Source: Teichococcus aestuarii (GTDB taxonomy: Bacteria > Pseudomonadota > Alphaproteobacteria > Acetobacterales > Acetobacteraceae). Taken from it: DNA of 64,000 bases. Shown one piece after another: positions 41,190-49,769 of the stretch. The stretch covers positions 1 through 64,000 of the forward strand of contig NZ_PDOA01000017.1 of the NCBI RefSeq assembly GCF_003116135.1. The letters run 5' to 3'. The position numbers were made by a program, and so were the translations under genes. A model generated the notes under the pieces. It saw nothing but the letters and a program-made list of their open reading frames with translations. It ran no database searches and was not told where the DNA came from. How positions within the stretch are numbered: the stretch's first letter is position 1; each line of letters begins with the position of its first letter.

Positions 41190-42797
41190 ATGCGCGACTT
41201 CCACGCCCCCGGCCGCAGCCCCGTCCTGGCCACGCATGGCATGGCCGCCACCTCCATGCCGGCGGCCACCCTCACCGCCATCGACATCCTGCGCCAGGGC
41301 GGCAACGCGCTGGACGCGGCCATCGCCGCCTGCGCCGTGCTGGCGGTGATCGAGCCGCAATCCACCGGCATCGGCGGCGACAATTTCTGCCTCTACGCGC
41401 CCGCCGGCACGGGGCAGGTGATCGCCATGAACGGCTCCGGCCGGGCGCCGGCCGGCGCCACGCCGGAGAAGCTGCGCGCCGATGGCCTCACCGCCATGTC
41501 CGCCACCTCGGCCCATTCGGTGACGGTGCCGGGCGCCATCTCCGCCTGGGAGAAGCTGAACAAGGCGCATGGCAAGCTCAGCCTGGCGCAGATCCTGGCG
41601 CCCGCCATCAGGATCGCCGAGGAAGGCCACCCCGTGCATGCCCGCGTGGCGAGCGACTGGGAATCGGCGGCGCCCAAGCTGGGCAAGCAGGCGGCCGCCG
41701 CGCGCCGCTTCCTGAAGGACGGCAAGCCCTACGCCATCGGCGACCGCTTCGCCCAGCCGGAGCTGGCCCGCACGCTGCGCGCCATCGGCGAGCGCGGCGC
41801 GAAGGCCTTCTATGAGGGCGAGATCGCGGCCGACATGGTGGCGACGCTGCGCGCCGCCGGCGGCACCCACACCGAGGCCGACTTCGCCGCCGGGCTGGAC
41901 GTGGCCGAGTTCGTCACGCCGATCCAGACGCGCTGGAAGGGCCTCGACATCTTCCAGTGCCCGCCGAACGGCTCCGGCCTGCTGGTGCTGCAGATGCTGG
42001 GCGTGCTCGGCCAGTGTGAGACGCCGGAGCAGGGGCCGCTCTCCACCGAGCGGCTGCACCGCCACATCGAGGCGGCGCGCCTCGCCTACCGCGACCGCGA
42101 TGGCTTCCTGGCCGATCCCTCGCAGGTCGAGGTGCCGGTGGCGAAGCTCACCAGCGACGAGTACACGCGCAAGCTGCGCGCGCTGATCCGCGACGACGCG
42201 GCGATGCCCGAGCTGCCGCCCGCCGGCATGGCCGAGATGCTGCCGAAGCACCGGGACACGGTGTATCTCTGCGTCGTCGACGCCGACGGCAACGCCTGCT
42301 CCTTCATCAACTCGCTGTTCGAGAGCTTCGGCTCCGGCCTGCTGGCCGAGAAGAGCGGCGTGATGCTGCACAACCGCGGCTTCGGCTTCCGCCTGGAGGA
42401 AGGCCACCCGAACTGCATCGCGCCGAACAAGCGGCCGATGCACACCATCATCCCCGGCATGGTGATGCAGGATGGCCGCGCCATCATGCCCTATGGCGTG
42501 ATGGGCGGGCATTTCCAGCCGATGGGGCAGACGCTGTTCCTGTCCAACCACTTCGAGTTCGGCCTCGACGTGCAGGCGGCGCTCGATCTGCCGCGCCTCT
42601 TCCCCTACCAGGGCAAGGTGCAGGTGGAACGCGGCGTCCCGGCCTCGGTCATCGACCGGCTGAACCGGCTGGGCCACAGCTGCGAGCTGATCGACAAGCC
42701 GCATGGCGGCGGCCAGGCGATCCTGATCGACCATGCGCGCGGCGTGCTGATCGGCGGCTCCGACCCCCGCAAGGATGGCTGCGCGCTCGGCTATTGA
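41190..42797 (+). CDS. Gamma-glutamyltransferase family protein
   Basis: 535 residues. The family self-cleaves before a conserved threonine; here it is Thr357 in PKHRDTVYLCVVD, followed by the SFINSLFESFGSG loop. The N-terminal half has GGNALDAAIAA and STGIGGDNF. No signal peptide is seen, so this branch is probably cytoplasmic, and it may act on gamma-glutamyl or other amide substrates rather than on glutathione. GTAAGGA sits before ATG 41190. It is followed by an amidase gene on the same strand. Confidence 0.92.
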   Translation: MRDFHAPGRSPVLATHGMAATSMPAATLTAIDILRQGGNALDAAIAACAVLAVIEPQSTGIGGDNFCLYAPAGTGQVIAMNGSGRAPAGATPEKLRADGLTAMSATSAHSVTVPGAISAWEKLNKAHGKLSLAQILAPAIRIAEEGHPVHARVASDWESAAPKLGKQAAAARRFLKDGKPYAIGDRFAQPELARTLRAIGERGAKAFYEGEIAADMVATLRAAGGTHTEADFAAGLDVAEFVTPIQTRWKGLDIFQCPPNGSGLLVLQMLGVLGQCETPEQGPLSTERLHRHIEAARLAYRDRDGFLADPSQVEVPVAKLTSDEYTRKLRALIRDDAAMPELPPAGMAEMLPKHRDTVYLCVVDADGNACSFINSLFESFGSGLLAEKSGVMLHNRGFGFRLEEGHPNCIAPNKRPMHTIIPGMVMQDGRAIMPYGVMGGHFQPMGQTLFLSNHFEFGLDVQAALDLPRLFPYQGKVQVERGVPASVIDRLNRLGHSCELIDKPHGGGQAILIDHARGVLIGGSDPRKDGCALGY

Positions 42798-42803
42798 GGG
42801 AAT

Positions 42804-42830
42804 GGCTGCGCGGCGGGCCGCCGCGCAGCC
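42804..42830 (+). terminator. Intergenic hairpin between gamma-glutamyltransferase and amidase
   Basis: An 11-bp perfect stem (GGCTGCGCGGC / GCCGCGCAGCC) with a five-base loop starts six bases after the stop. It is followed by CCTTGCC without a U-run. It could be a weak or processed terminator between co-directional genes. Confidence 0.5.
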
Positions 42831-42864
42831 CCTTGCCTGGACCGGATGAAAAGGAGCCTGCCGC

Positions 42865-44355
42865 GTGACTGAACCGTGTGACCTGCCCGCCGTGACCGCC
42901 CGCCGCCTGATCGGCGAGAAGAAGCTCTCGCCTGTCGAGCTGCTGGACTCCTGCCTCGCGCGCATCGGCGCCGTGAACCACGCCGTGAACGCCATGACGG
43001 CCATGGACGAGGAGCGCGCCCGCGCGGCCGCGAAGCAGGCCGAGCAGGCGGTGATGCAGGGCGCGGCGCTCGGCGCGCTGCACGGCCTGCCGCTCGGCAT
43101 CAAGGACCTCGACGAGACGGAAGGGCTGCGCACCACCTTCGGCAGCCCGATCTTCAAGGATCACGTGCCCGCCAGGGATTCCTCCATGGTGGCCGACCTG
43201 CGCGAGGCGGGCGGCATCGTGCTTGGCAAGACCAACACGCCGGAATTCGGCGCCGGCGCCAACACGCGCAACGCCGTCTATGGCGCGACGGGCAACCCCT
43301 TCGACCCGACGCGCTCGGCGGCCGGCTCCTCGGGCGGCTCCGGCGTGGCGCTGGCCTGCTCCATGGTGCCGCTGGCCAGCGGCTCGGACACCGGCGGGTC
43401 CTTGCGCAACCCGGCGGCCTTCAACGGCATCGTCGGCTTCCGCCCCAGCCCCGGCCTGGTGCCGGCGGAGCGCCGCCTGCTCGGCTGGTCCAACCTGCCG
43501 GTGCTGGGCCCGATGGCGCGCGACATGGGCGATCTCGCCTTGATGCTCTCCGTCATGGCCGCCGACCACGCGCTCGACCCGCTGGCCTACACCCTGCCCG
43601 ATATCGACGTGCGGCGCGGCATGCCGCTGCACGAGGCGGTGGACCTCTCCACCCTGCACGTGGCCGCCACGCCGGATTTCGGCTTCGCGCCGACCGAGAA
43701 GCACATCCGCGCCGTCTTTGCCGAGCGGATGAAGGCGCTCTCGCCCTTCTTCGCCAGCGTCGAGGAGAAGACGCCGAACTGTGACGGCGCCGACGAGACC
43801 TTCGCCATCCTGCGCGCGCTGAACTTCCTGGCCGCGCATGAGGAGAAGGTGCGGGTGCGGCCGCAGGATGTCGGCCCCAATGTGCGCGCCAATGTCGAGG
43901 AGGGGCTGCGCTACAGCGCCAATGACGTGGCCCGTGCCTCGGTGGCGCAGACGAAGATGTACCGCGCCTGGCAGGGCTTCTTCGAGAGCGGCGTGGACGT
44001 CATCATCACCCCCGCCATCACCCTCTCGCCGCGCCCGTGGAGCGAGCTGTACCCGTCCGAGATCGACGGCCAGCCGACGAAGAACTACTTCCACTGGCTG
44101 GCCATGGCCTACGCGGTGACGCTGGTGGGCCATCCGGCCATCAGCATCCCGCTCGGCGTGGACCATGCAGGCATGCCCTTCGGCCTGCAGATCGTCGGCC
44201 CGCGCGGCGGCGACGCGCTGGTGATCGCGGTGGCCGCCGCCATCGAGGCGGCGACGGCGGGCGACGCGGCGCTCGCCCGCCCGGTGCCGGACCTCGCCAA
44301 GCTGAAGGCCGCGCGGCCGATCAGCGAGATGCCGGGCTTCCTCAGCTTCGACTGA
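42865..44355 (+). CDS. Amidase signature family enzyme
   Basis: 496 residues. The Ser-cisSer-Lys triad is Lys80 (GIKDLDE), Ser155 (AAGSSGGSG) and Ser179 (SDTGGSLRNP). Such enzymes hydrolyse amides, including aryl or acyl amides and, in GatA, glutaminyl amides. GatA is unlikely here because gatB and gatC are absent. GTG 42865 is preceded by AAAAGGAG. It probably belongs with the preceding gamma-glutamyltransferase in one transcription unit. Confidence 0.92.
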   Translation: MTEPCDLPAVTARRLIGEKKLSPVELLDSCLARIGAVNHAVNAMTAMDEERARAAAKQAEQAVMQGAALGALHGLPLGIKDLDETEGLRTTFGSPIFKDHVPARDSSMVADLREAGGIVLGKTNTPEFGAGANTRNAVYGATGNPFDPTRSAAGSSGGSGVALACSMVPLASGSDTGGSLRNPAAFNGIVGFRPSPGLVPAERRLLGWSNLPVLGPMARDMGDLALMLSVMAADHALDPLAYTLPDIDVRRGMPLHEAVDLSTLHVAATPDFGFAPTEKHIRAVFAERMKALSPFFASVEEKTPNCDGADETFAILRALNFLAAHEEKVRVRPQDVGPNVRANVEEGLRYSANDVARASVAQTKMYRAWQGFFESGVDVIITPAITLSPRPWSELYPSEIDGQPTKNYFHWLAMAYAVTLVGHPAISIPLGVDHAGMPFGLQIVGPRGGDALVIAVAAAIEAATAGDAALARPVPDLAKLKAARPISEMPGFLSFD

Positions 44356-44364
44356 GGCGGAGAG

Positions 44365-44392
44365 CGCCGGGGGAGGGTGGCCTCCCCCGGCG
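44365..44392. terminator. Hairpin terminator between convergent genes
   Basis: A perfect 12-bp stem (CGCCGGGGGAGG / CCTCCCCCGGCG) with loop GTGG lies ten bases after the amidase stop and six bases before the stop of the convergent RraA-fold gene. It has no U-tract. Confidence 0.65.
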
Positions 44393-44397
44393 GCGCG

Positions 44398-45114
44398 TCA
44401 GCGCCCGTTCGCCTTCCGCCATTCGGCGAAGGCGGCGAGGTTGCTCTCGTCGGTCGGCGGGTAGAGGCCGAGGATGCTCTGGCCGCCGCGCACCTTCTCC
44501 GTGACGAAATCCTCGAAGGCCGTCATCTCGGTGGCCTCGGTGGCGATCTCGTCGGCGAGATGCGCGGGGATGACGATGACGCCGTCATTGTCGCCGACGA
44601 TGACATCGCCCGGGAACACGGGCGCGTCGCCGCAGCCGATCGGCACGTTGATGTCGATGGCCTGGTGCAGCGTCAGGTTGGTGGGCGCCGAGGGGCGGGC
44701 GTGGAAGGACGGCATGTCGAGCGTGGCGATCTCCGCGCTGTCGCGGAAGCCGCCATCGGTGACGACGCCGGCCACGCCGCGCTGCTGCAGCCGCGTCACC
44801 AGGATGCCGCCCGCCGAGGCGGCGCGCGGGTCCTTGCGGCTGTCCATCACCATCACCGCGCCGGGGGGGCATTCCTCCACCGCCTTGCGCTGCGGGTGGG
44901 CGCGGTCGCGGAACACGTCGAGCTTGTTGAGGTCCTCGCGCGCCGGCATGTAGCGCAGCGTGAAAGCCTCCCCCACCATGCTCTCCGCCATCGGGCGCAG
45001 CGGCTGCACGCCCTGGATCATCTGGCTGCGGAAGCCGCGCTTGAACAGCGCGGTGGCCAGGGTGGCGGTGCTGACCTGCTTCAGCTTGTCGCGGGTCTCG
45101 GGGCTCAGGGCCAT
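44398..45114 (-). CDS. RraA-fold aldolase-like protein
   Basis: 238 residues. The class II pyruvate aldolase signature G-x20-RD-x2-E is intact: Gly103, Arg124-Asp125 in GGFRDSAEI and Glu128. GDNDGVIVIP is the typical C-terminal strand. This favours a metal-dependent retro-aldol activity (as in HMG/CHA aldolase) over RNase E inhibition. The ATG at 45114 follows GAAGGCGA. It lies 17 bases downstream of the IlvD/Edd dehydratase, so cleaving the 2-keto-3-deoxy acid made by that enzyme is a reasonable inference. Confidence 0.88.
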   Translation of the reverse strand: MALSPETRDKLKQVSTATLATALFKRGFRSQMIQGVQPLRPMAESMVGEAFTLRYMPAREDLNKLDVFRDRAHPQRKAVEECPPGAVMVMDSRKDPRAASAGGILVTRLQQRGVAGVVTDGGFRDSAEIATLDMPSFHARPSAPTNLTLHQAIDINVPIGCGDAPVFPGDVIVGDNDGVIVIPAHLADEIATEATEMTAFEDFVTEKVRGGQSILGLYPPTDESNLAAFAEWRKANGR

Positions 45115-45131
45115 GGGCGTTTCGCCTTCGC

Positions 45132-46895
45132 TCAGTAGATGACGGGTTCGGGGACGGGGGCGCCGAATTCGGTGCCCAGGAAGTCGAAGTCGCAGCCCTC
45201 GTCGGCCTGGCGGATGTGCTTGGTGAACATCCAGCCATAGCCGCGCTCGTAGCGCGCCGCGGGCTGCACCCAGGCGGCGCGCCGGCGCTCCAGCTCCGCC
45301 TCGGAGACCAGCATGTTGAGGCTGCGCGCCTGCACATCCATCTCGATGATGTCGCCCGTCCGCAGCAGCGCCAGCGGGCCGCCGACGAAGCTCTCGGGCG
45401 AGACGTGCAGGATGCAGGCGCCGTAGCTGGTGCCGGACATGCGCGCATCCGACATGCGCAGCATGTCGCGCAGCCCCATCTTCAGCAGCTTCTTGGGCAT
45501 CGGCAGCATGCCCCATTCCGGCATGCCGGGGCCGCCCTGCGGGCCGGCGTTGCGCAGCACCAGCACGCTGTCCGGCGTGAAGGGATAATCCTCGTCCTCC
45601 ACGGCCTTCTTCATCGAGGGGTAGTCGTCGAACACCACGGCGGGGCCGGAGTGCTTCAGGAACTTCTGGTCCATGGCAGCGGGCTTGATGACGCAGCCGG
45701 AGGGGGCGAGGTTGCCCTTCAGCACCGCGAGCGACCCCTCGCCATAGATCGGGTTGGAGAGGGGGCGGATCACGTCGTCATTGTAGACCTTCGCGTCGGC
45801 GATGTTCTCGCCCATGGTCCGGCCGGTGACGGTGAGGCAGTCCAGGTGCAGGTGCTCGCGGATGTTGCCCATCAGCGCGCAGATGCCGCCGGCGTAGAAG
45901 AAATCCTCCATCAGATAGGTGCTGCCCGAGGGGCGCACATTGCCGATGACGGGCACCTTGCGGCTGTAGCGCTCGAAATCGTCGAGGCCGATATCCTGCC
46001 CCGCGCGCCGCGCCATGGCGATGAGGTGGATGATGGCGTTGGTCGAGCAGCCCATGGCCATCGCCACGGCGATGGCGTTCTCGAAGGCCGGGCGCGTCTG
46101 GATCTTCTGCGGCGTCAGATCCTCCCACACCATCTCGACGATGCGGCGGCCGCAGGCGGAGGCCATGCGGATGTGGTTGGCATCCGCCGCCGGGATGGAG
46201 GAGGCGCCGGGCAGGCACATGCCGGCCGCTTCCGCAATCGCCGTCATGGTGCTGGCCGTGCCCATGGTCATGCAGGTGCCGTAGCTGCGGGCGATGCCCT
46301 GCTCGACGCCGAGCCAGTCCTTGTCGGTGATCTTGCCGGCGCGCAGCTCGTCCCAGTACTTCCAGGAATCCGAGCCGGAGCCGAGCACCTTGCCGGCCCA
46401 GTTGCCGCGCAGCATGGGGCCGGCGGGCAGGTAGATGGCCGGCACGTTGGCGCTGGTGGCGCCGAGCATCAGGCCCGGCGTCGTCTTGTCGCAGCCGCCC
46501 ATCAGCACCACGCCATCGACGGGGTGGCTGCGGATCAGCTCCTCCGCCTCCATCGCCAGCAGGTTGCGGTAGAGCATGGAGGTGGGCTTGAGGTAGCTCT
46601 CGTCGAGCGAGATCGCCGGCAGCTCGACGGGGAAGCCGCCCGCCTGCAGCACGCCGCGCTTCACGTCATCGACGCGCTGCTTGAAGTGCGCGTGGCAGGG
46701 GTTGAGGTCCGACCAGGTGTTGAGGATGGCGATGATCGGCTTGCCGGTCCACTCCTCCGGCGCGTAGCCCATCTGCATGGCGCGGGAGCGGTGGCCGAAG
46801 GAGCGCAGGTCGGCCGGGCCGAACCAGCGGCGGCTGCGCAGCTCCTCGGGCGACTTGACGCGGGGCAGGGGGGAACTGCTCGGGGATTCGCTCAT
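45132..46895 (-). CDS. IlvD/Edd family sugar-acid dehydratase (L-arabinonate dehydratase-like)
   Basis: 587 residues. The iron-sulfur cysteines are in DLNPCHAHF, MGGCDKTTPG and YGTCMTMGTAS; MSDARMSGTSYG near the C-terminus is typical. The length and IILNTWSDLNPC-type start resemble arabonate/xylonate dehydratases more than IlvD, which makes branched-chain keto acids. It should dehydrate an aldonic acid to its 2-keto-3-deoxy derivative. It sits in the middle of a three-gene operon (hydroxyacid dehydrogenase, dehydratase, aldolase) divergent from a GntR regulator. Confidence 0.92.
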   Translation of the reverse strand: MSESPSSSPLPRVKSPEELRSRRWFGPADLRSFGHRSRAMQMGYAPEEWTGKPIIAILNTWSDLNPCHAHFKQRVDDVKRGVLQAGGFPVELPAISLDESYLKPTSMLYRNLLAMEAEELIRSHPVDGVVLMGGCDKTTPGLMLGATSANVPAIYLPAGPMLRGNWAGKVLGSGSDSWKYWDELRAGKITDKDWLGVEQGIARSYGTCMTMGTASTMTAIAEAAGMCLPGASSIPAADANHIRMASACGRRIVEMVWEDLTPQKIQTRPAFENAIAVAMAMGCSTNAIIHLIAMARRAGQDIGLDDFERYSRKVPVIGNVRPSGSTYLMEDFFYAGGICALMGNIREHLHLDCLTVTGRTMGENIADAKVYNDDVIRPLSNPIYGEGSLAVLKGNLAPSGCVIKPAAMDQKFLKHSGPAVVFDDYPSMKKAVEDEDYPFTPDSVLVLRNAGPQGGPGMPEWGMLPMPKKLLKMGLRDMLRMSDARMSGTSYGACILHVSPESFVGGPLALLRTGDIIEMDVQARSLNMLVSEAELERRRAAWVQPAARYERGYGWMFTKHIRQADEGCDFDFLGTEFGAPVPEPVIY

Positions 46896-46913
46896 GGCGG
46901 CAGGGCTTCCGGG

Positions 46914-47891
46914 TCAGACAGGGTCGAGGGGAGCGCGGCCGGCGGCGATGGCGGCCACGTTGTCGAGGGCGCGCAGGCCCATCGCGTCGCGCGTCTCCAG
47001 CGTGGCGCTGGCGACATGCGGCGTGAGGAACACGTTGGGCAGGGCGGCGAAGCGCGTGTCGTAGTCGGGCTCGCTGCGGAACACGTCGAGCCCGGCGGCG
47101 AAGAGATGGCCGGAGGTGAGCGCCGCGAGCAGCGCGTCCTCGTCCACCAGTGAGCCGCGCGCGGTGTTGACGAAGACGGCGCCGCGCGGCAGGGCGGCGA
47201 AGGCGGCCTCGTCCATCAGCACGCCATTCGCCACGCCGCCCGGCAGGTGCAGCGAGAGGATCTGGCAGTGCGGCAGCATCTCGGGCACCGAGGCGAAGTA
47301 TTCCGCGCCCTGCTCCAGATCGGGCGGGAGGCGGCTGCGGTTGTGGTAGAGGATGCGCATGCCGAAGCCGCGCGCGCGCTGCGCCACGGCCCGCCCGATG
47401 CGCCCCATGCCGACGATGCCGAGCACCTTGCCGGAGGGCCGCACGCCCAGCATGTCCGGCAGGCCGAGCCCCTTGCGCCAGCCCGCGCGCATCAGCGCCT
47501 CGTATTCATGCGCGCGGCGGCAGGCGGCGAGGATGAGCAGGAAGGCGAGGTCGGCGGTGCAGTCGGTCAGCACGTCCGGCGTGTTGGTCACCAGGATGCC
47601 GCGGGCGCGGGCGGCCTCGGCATCCATGTGGTCGTAGCCGACGCTGCTGTTGGCGATCAGCTTCACATGGCCCGGCAGCCGGGCGATGGCGGCGGCATCC
47701 AGCTTCACCTTGGGGCCGATCAGGATGGCCTCCGCCCGGTGCGCGGCGGCGGCGTCGATCGCCTCCTCCGTGCTCATGTCGTGCTCCGCCAGCAGGGCGT
47801 CGAACTCGCGGCGGGCGCGGTCTGTGGCGGCCGGGGTCAGGCGGCGCGCCACCAGGAGGCGGGGCAAGGCTCGGGGCAAGGCTGGGGCCAT
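46914..47891 (-). CDS. D-2-hydroxyacid dehydrogenase of the sugar-acid operon
   Basis: 325 residues. NAD(P) motif LGIVGMGRIGRAVA, Arg in VNTARGSLVDED, Glu in DVFRSEPDYD and His in LTPHVASAT. It closely resembles the two tandem genes at 11-13 kb, including the shared NTPDVLTDCTADLAF stretch and ETRDAMG ending. It may reduce glyoxylate, glycolaldehyde-derived acids or hydroxypyruvate formed by the pathway. First gene of the operon, 18 bases before the dehydratase. Confidence 0.9.
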   Translation of the reverse strand: MAPALPRALPRLLVARRLTPAATDRARREFDALLAEHDMSTEEAIDAAAAHRAEAILIGPKVKLDAAAIARLPGHVKLIANSSVGYDHMDAEAARARGILVTNTPDVLTDCTADLAFLLILAACRRAHEYEALMRAGWRKGLGLPDMLGVRPSGKVLGIVGMGRIGRAVAQRARGFGMRILYHNRSRLPPDLEQGAEYFASVPEMLPHCQILSLHLPGGVANGVLMDEAAFAALPRGAVFVNTARGSLVDEDALLAALTSGHLFAAGLDVFRSEPDYDTRFAALPNVFLTPHVASATLETRDAMGLRALDNVAAIAAGRAPLDPV

Positions 47892-47945
47892 GGAACGTTT
47901 CCCTGATCCGGCCGTCGCGACAGGGCGGCCTTGCCATCCTCGATA

Positions 47946-47965
47946 CCGGACATCACCTTGTCCGG
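47946..47965. promoter_or_regulatory. Palindromic candidate operator in the divergent gntR region
   Basis: CCGGACA and TGTCCGG are perfect 7-bp arms separated by TCACCT, centred between the operon start and the gntR start. Size, symmetry and location suit a dimeric regulator site, most simply the GntR protein encoded next door. Confidence 0.5.
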
Positions 47966-48016
47966 CAAGCAGCCGATATTTCGGATTTCGCGTGCCGGGC
48001 TTATAAGGTTCCCACC

Positions 48017-48727
48017 ATGTCCGTCATCCAGCCGCCTGCCGCCCTTCCCCTGCAGCCCTTCGGCCGCCCTCCCTCAGCGGGCGCCTTCGCCTATGTCAGC
48101 CTGCGCGAGGCCATCCTGACCCTGGCGTTGCCGCCGGGGGCGGTGCTCTCCCGCGCCGCGCTGGCGGCGCAGCTCGGCCTCAGCCAGACGCCGGTGCGCG
48201 AGGCGCTGATGCGGCTGGAGGCGGAGGGGCTGGTGGAGGTGGTGCCGAGCGCCTCCACCCGCGTGGCGCCGATCGACCTGACCAGCGCGCGCCAGGCACA
48301 GTTCCTGCGGCGCGCCGTGGAGCTGGAGATGGTGCAGGCGCTCGCCGCCGCGCCCCCGGCCACGCTGGGCGAGGTGCTGGCCGGGCACCTCGCGCGGCAG
48401 GCGGAGCTGGTGGCGCGGGAGGACCATGCCGGCCTTACCGCCGCCGACGACGCCTTCCACGAGGCGCTCCACGAGGCGGCCGGCATTTCTCCGCTCTGGG
48501 CCATGGTGCGCAGCCGCAGCGGGCATCTCGACCGGCTGCGCCGCCTGCACCTGCCCGCGCCCGGCAAGGCCGAGACCATCCTGCGCGAGCATGAGGCGAT
48601 CGCCGGCGCCATCCTGGCCGGGGACGGCGCCGGCGCCGCCATGGCGCTGCGGCGCCATCTGGCGGACACGCTGGGCCGGGTGGAGACGCTGCGCGCCGCC
48701 CAGCCCGGCCATTTCACCGGTGCCTGA
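48017..48727 (+). CDS. GntR family (FadR-type) transcriptional regulator
   Basis: 236 residues: winged helix-turn-helix at about 25-90 (YVSLREAILTLALPPG, LGLSQTPVREALMRLEAEGL) and an all-helical FCD effector domain with metal-ligand-like D and H residues (DDAFHEALHEAA, LRRHLADTL). It is divergent from the hydroxyacid dehydrogenase-dehydratase-aldolase operon and is probably its repressor, responding to a sugar acid. ATG 48017 is the only plausible start. Confidence 0.92.
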   Translation: MSVIQPPAALPLQPFGRPPSAGAFAYVSLREAILTLALPPGAVLSRAALAAQLGLSQTPVREALMRLEAEGLVEVVPSASTRVAPIDLTSARQAQFLRRAVELEMVQALAAAPPATLGEVLAGHLARQAELVAREDHAGLTAADDAFHEALHEAAGISPLWAMVRSRSGHLDRLRRLHLPAPGKAETILREHEAIAGAILAGDGAGAAMALRRHLADTLGRVETLRAAQPGHFTGA

Positions 48728-48736
48728 GGCGCCGCC

Positions 48737-49588
48737 TCAGCCGAGAAAGGCCAGGGCCACGCCGCAGGCTTCCTCGGCCGGCACCAGGATGCGGCCCGGC
48801 TTCTCCAGCATCGGCACCCCGCCGGACTGGAGCGCCGCCCGCGCCGCGTCCAGCCCGGTTCCCCCGGTGCGGAAGCTCAGCGCCACCATGCGCTCGCCGC
48901 TGGCGGGCAGCTCCGGCAGGCCCTCGCCCCAGTGGCTGCGCGCGGCCTCGGGCAGCAGCACCAGCACGGCGCCCTGCGCCGCCTGGATGGCCAGCCCCCC
49001 CGCCACGGGCCGGATCGCCTCCTCGCCGAACAGCGCCTTGTAGGGCGCCAGCGCCCGCGCCGGGTCGTCGCTGACGATGCCGAACTCGGCGATGCCGGTG
49101 ACGCCATTGGCATGGCGCTGCCATTCCGGCCGCCACACCAGCTCCGGCGTGAAGTGGTGGCAGAAGAAGACGCGCCCGCCGAAGGTGACCTCCGGCCCCA
49201 GATGCGTCACCCGGAAATGCGCCTCCGGGCTGGTGCCGTCCGGCAGCGCGACGGGGCGGACGAATTCGCGGGACTCCTGCACCGGCAGTCCGGCGGCGGC
49301 CACGCGGTCGCGGAAGCCGGCATCGGCCGGCGGCTTGAACACCAGCCCGCCCAGGCCGGCCGGCATGCTCAGCAGCTCCGGCCGCGCCGCCGCGCGGCCC
49401 GGCTCGAAGCCCAGCAGCTCCAGGTAGTCCGTGCCGAAGATGGCGAGGTTGTTGCTGGAACCCAGGGAGTGATGCCCGCGCTCGGTGAGCTGGAAGCCGA
49501 GCCGGGCATAGCGCCCGGCCGCGTCGTCCAGCCTGTCGCCGACATTGATCACCACATGGTCGATGGCGGGCTGCAGCACGGCGGTCAT
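48737..49588 (-). CDS. VOC/glyoxalase-like domain protein
   Basis: 283 residues with a glyoxalase_3-type N-terminus (IDHVVINVGDRLDDAAGRYARLGF) and the FGTDYLELLG and FFCHHFTPELVW segments. A second half-domain ends ACGVALAFLG. It may bind a metal and act as dioxygenase, isomerase or lyase; the specific reaction is unknown. AAAGGAT precedes ATG 49588. Convergent with gntR, nine bases apart, and divergent from mbfA. Confidence 0.85.
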   Translation of the reverse strand: MTAVLQPAIDHVVINVGDRLDDAAGRYARLGFQLTERGHHSLGSSNNLAIFGTDYLELLGFEPGRAAARPELLSMPAGLGGLVFKPPADAGFRDRVAAAGLPVQESREFVRPVALPDGTSPEAHFRVTHLGPEVTFGGRVFFCHHFTPELVWRPEWQRHANGVTGIAEFGIVSDDPARALAPYKALFGEEAIRPVAGGLAIQAAQGAVLVLLPEAARSHWGEGLPELPASGERMVALSFRTGGTGLDAARAALQSGGVPMLEKPGRILVPAEEACGVALAFLG

Positions 49589-49658
49589 GGGCCAGATCCT
49601 TTCCTGCGGGTTCGGAGCCGCATCATGGGCCGTGCCGGGGGCTTTGCGAAGCCGGGTT

Positions 49659-49677
49659 GAGAACGCGGCGCATTCTC
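49659..49677. promoter_or_regulatory. Inverted repeat upstream of mbfA, possible iron-responsive site
   Basis: GAGAA and TTCTC are separated by nine bases in the divergent VOC/mbfA region, about 93-111 bases before the mbfA start. Rhizobial mbfA is controlled by Irr at AGAA/TTCT-type elements, so this is a candidate only. Confidence 0.3.
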
Positions 49678-49769
49678 TCCAAGTGCCTGAAAAATCGGCG
49701 GAAACTGCGCCTGCCGGGTTGCCTCGCCCGGGCTCCGCGGCAACAATGCCGGGCAGGAGAGCCACCCGC

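Noticed and set aside
42865-44355. GatA subunit of the glutaminyl-tRNA amidotransferase
   Set aside because: gatB and gatC are absent and the gene follows a gamma-glutamyltransferase; a general amidase fits better.
44398-45114. RraA as an RNase E inhibitor
   Set aside because: The aldolase signature is intact and the gene sits in a sugar-acid operon, so a metabolic role is more likely.
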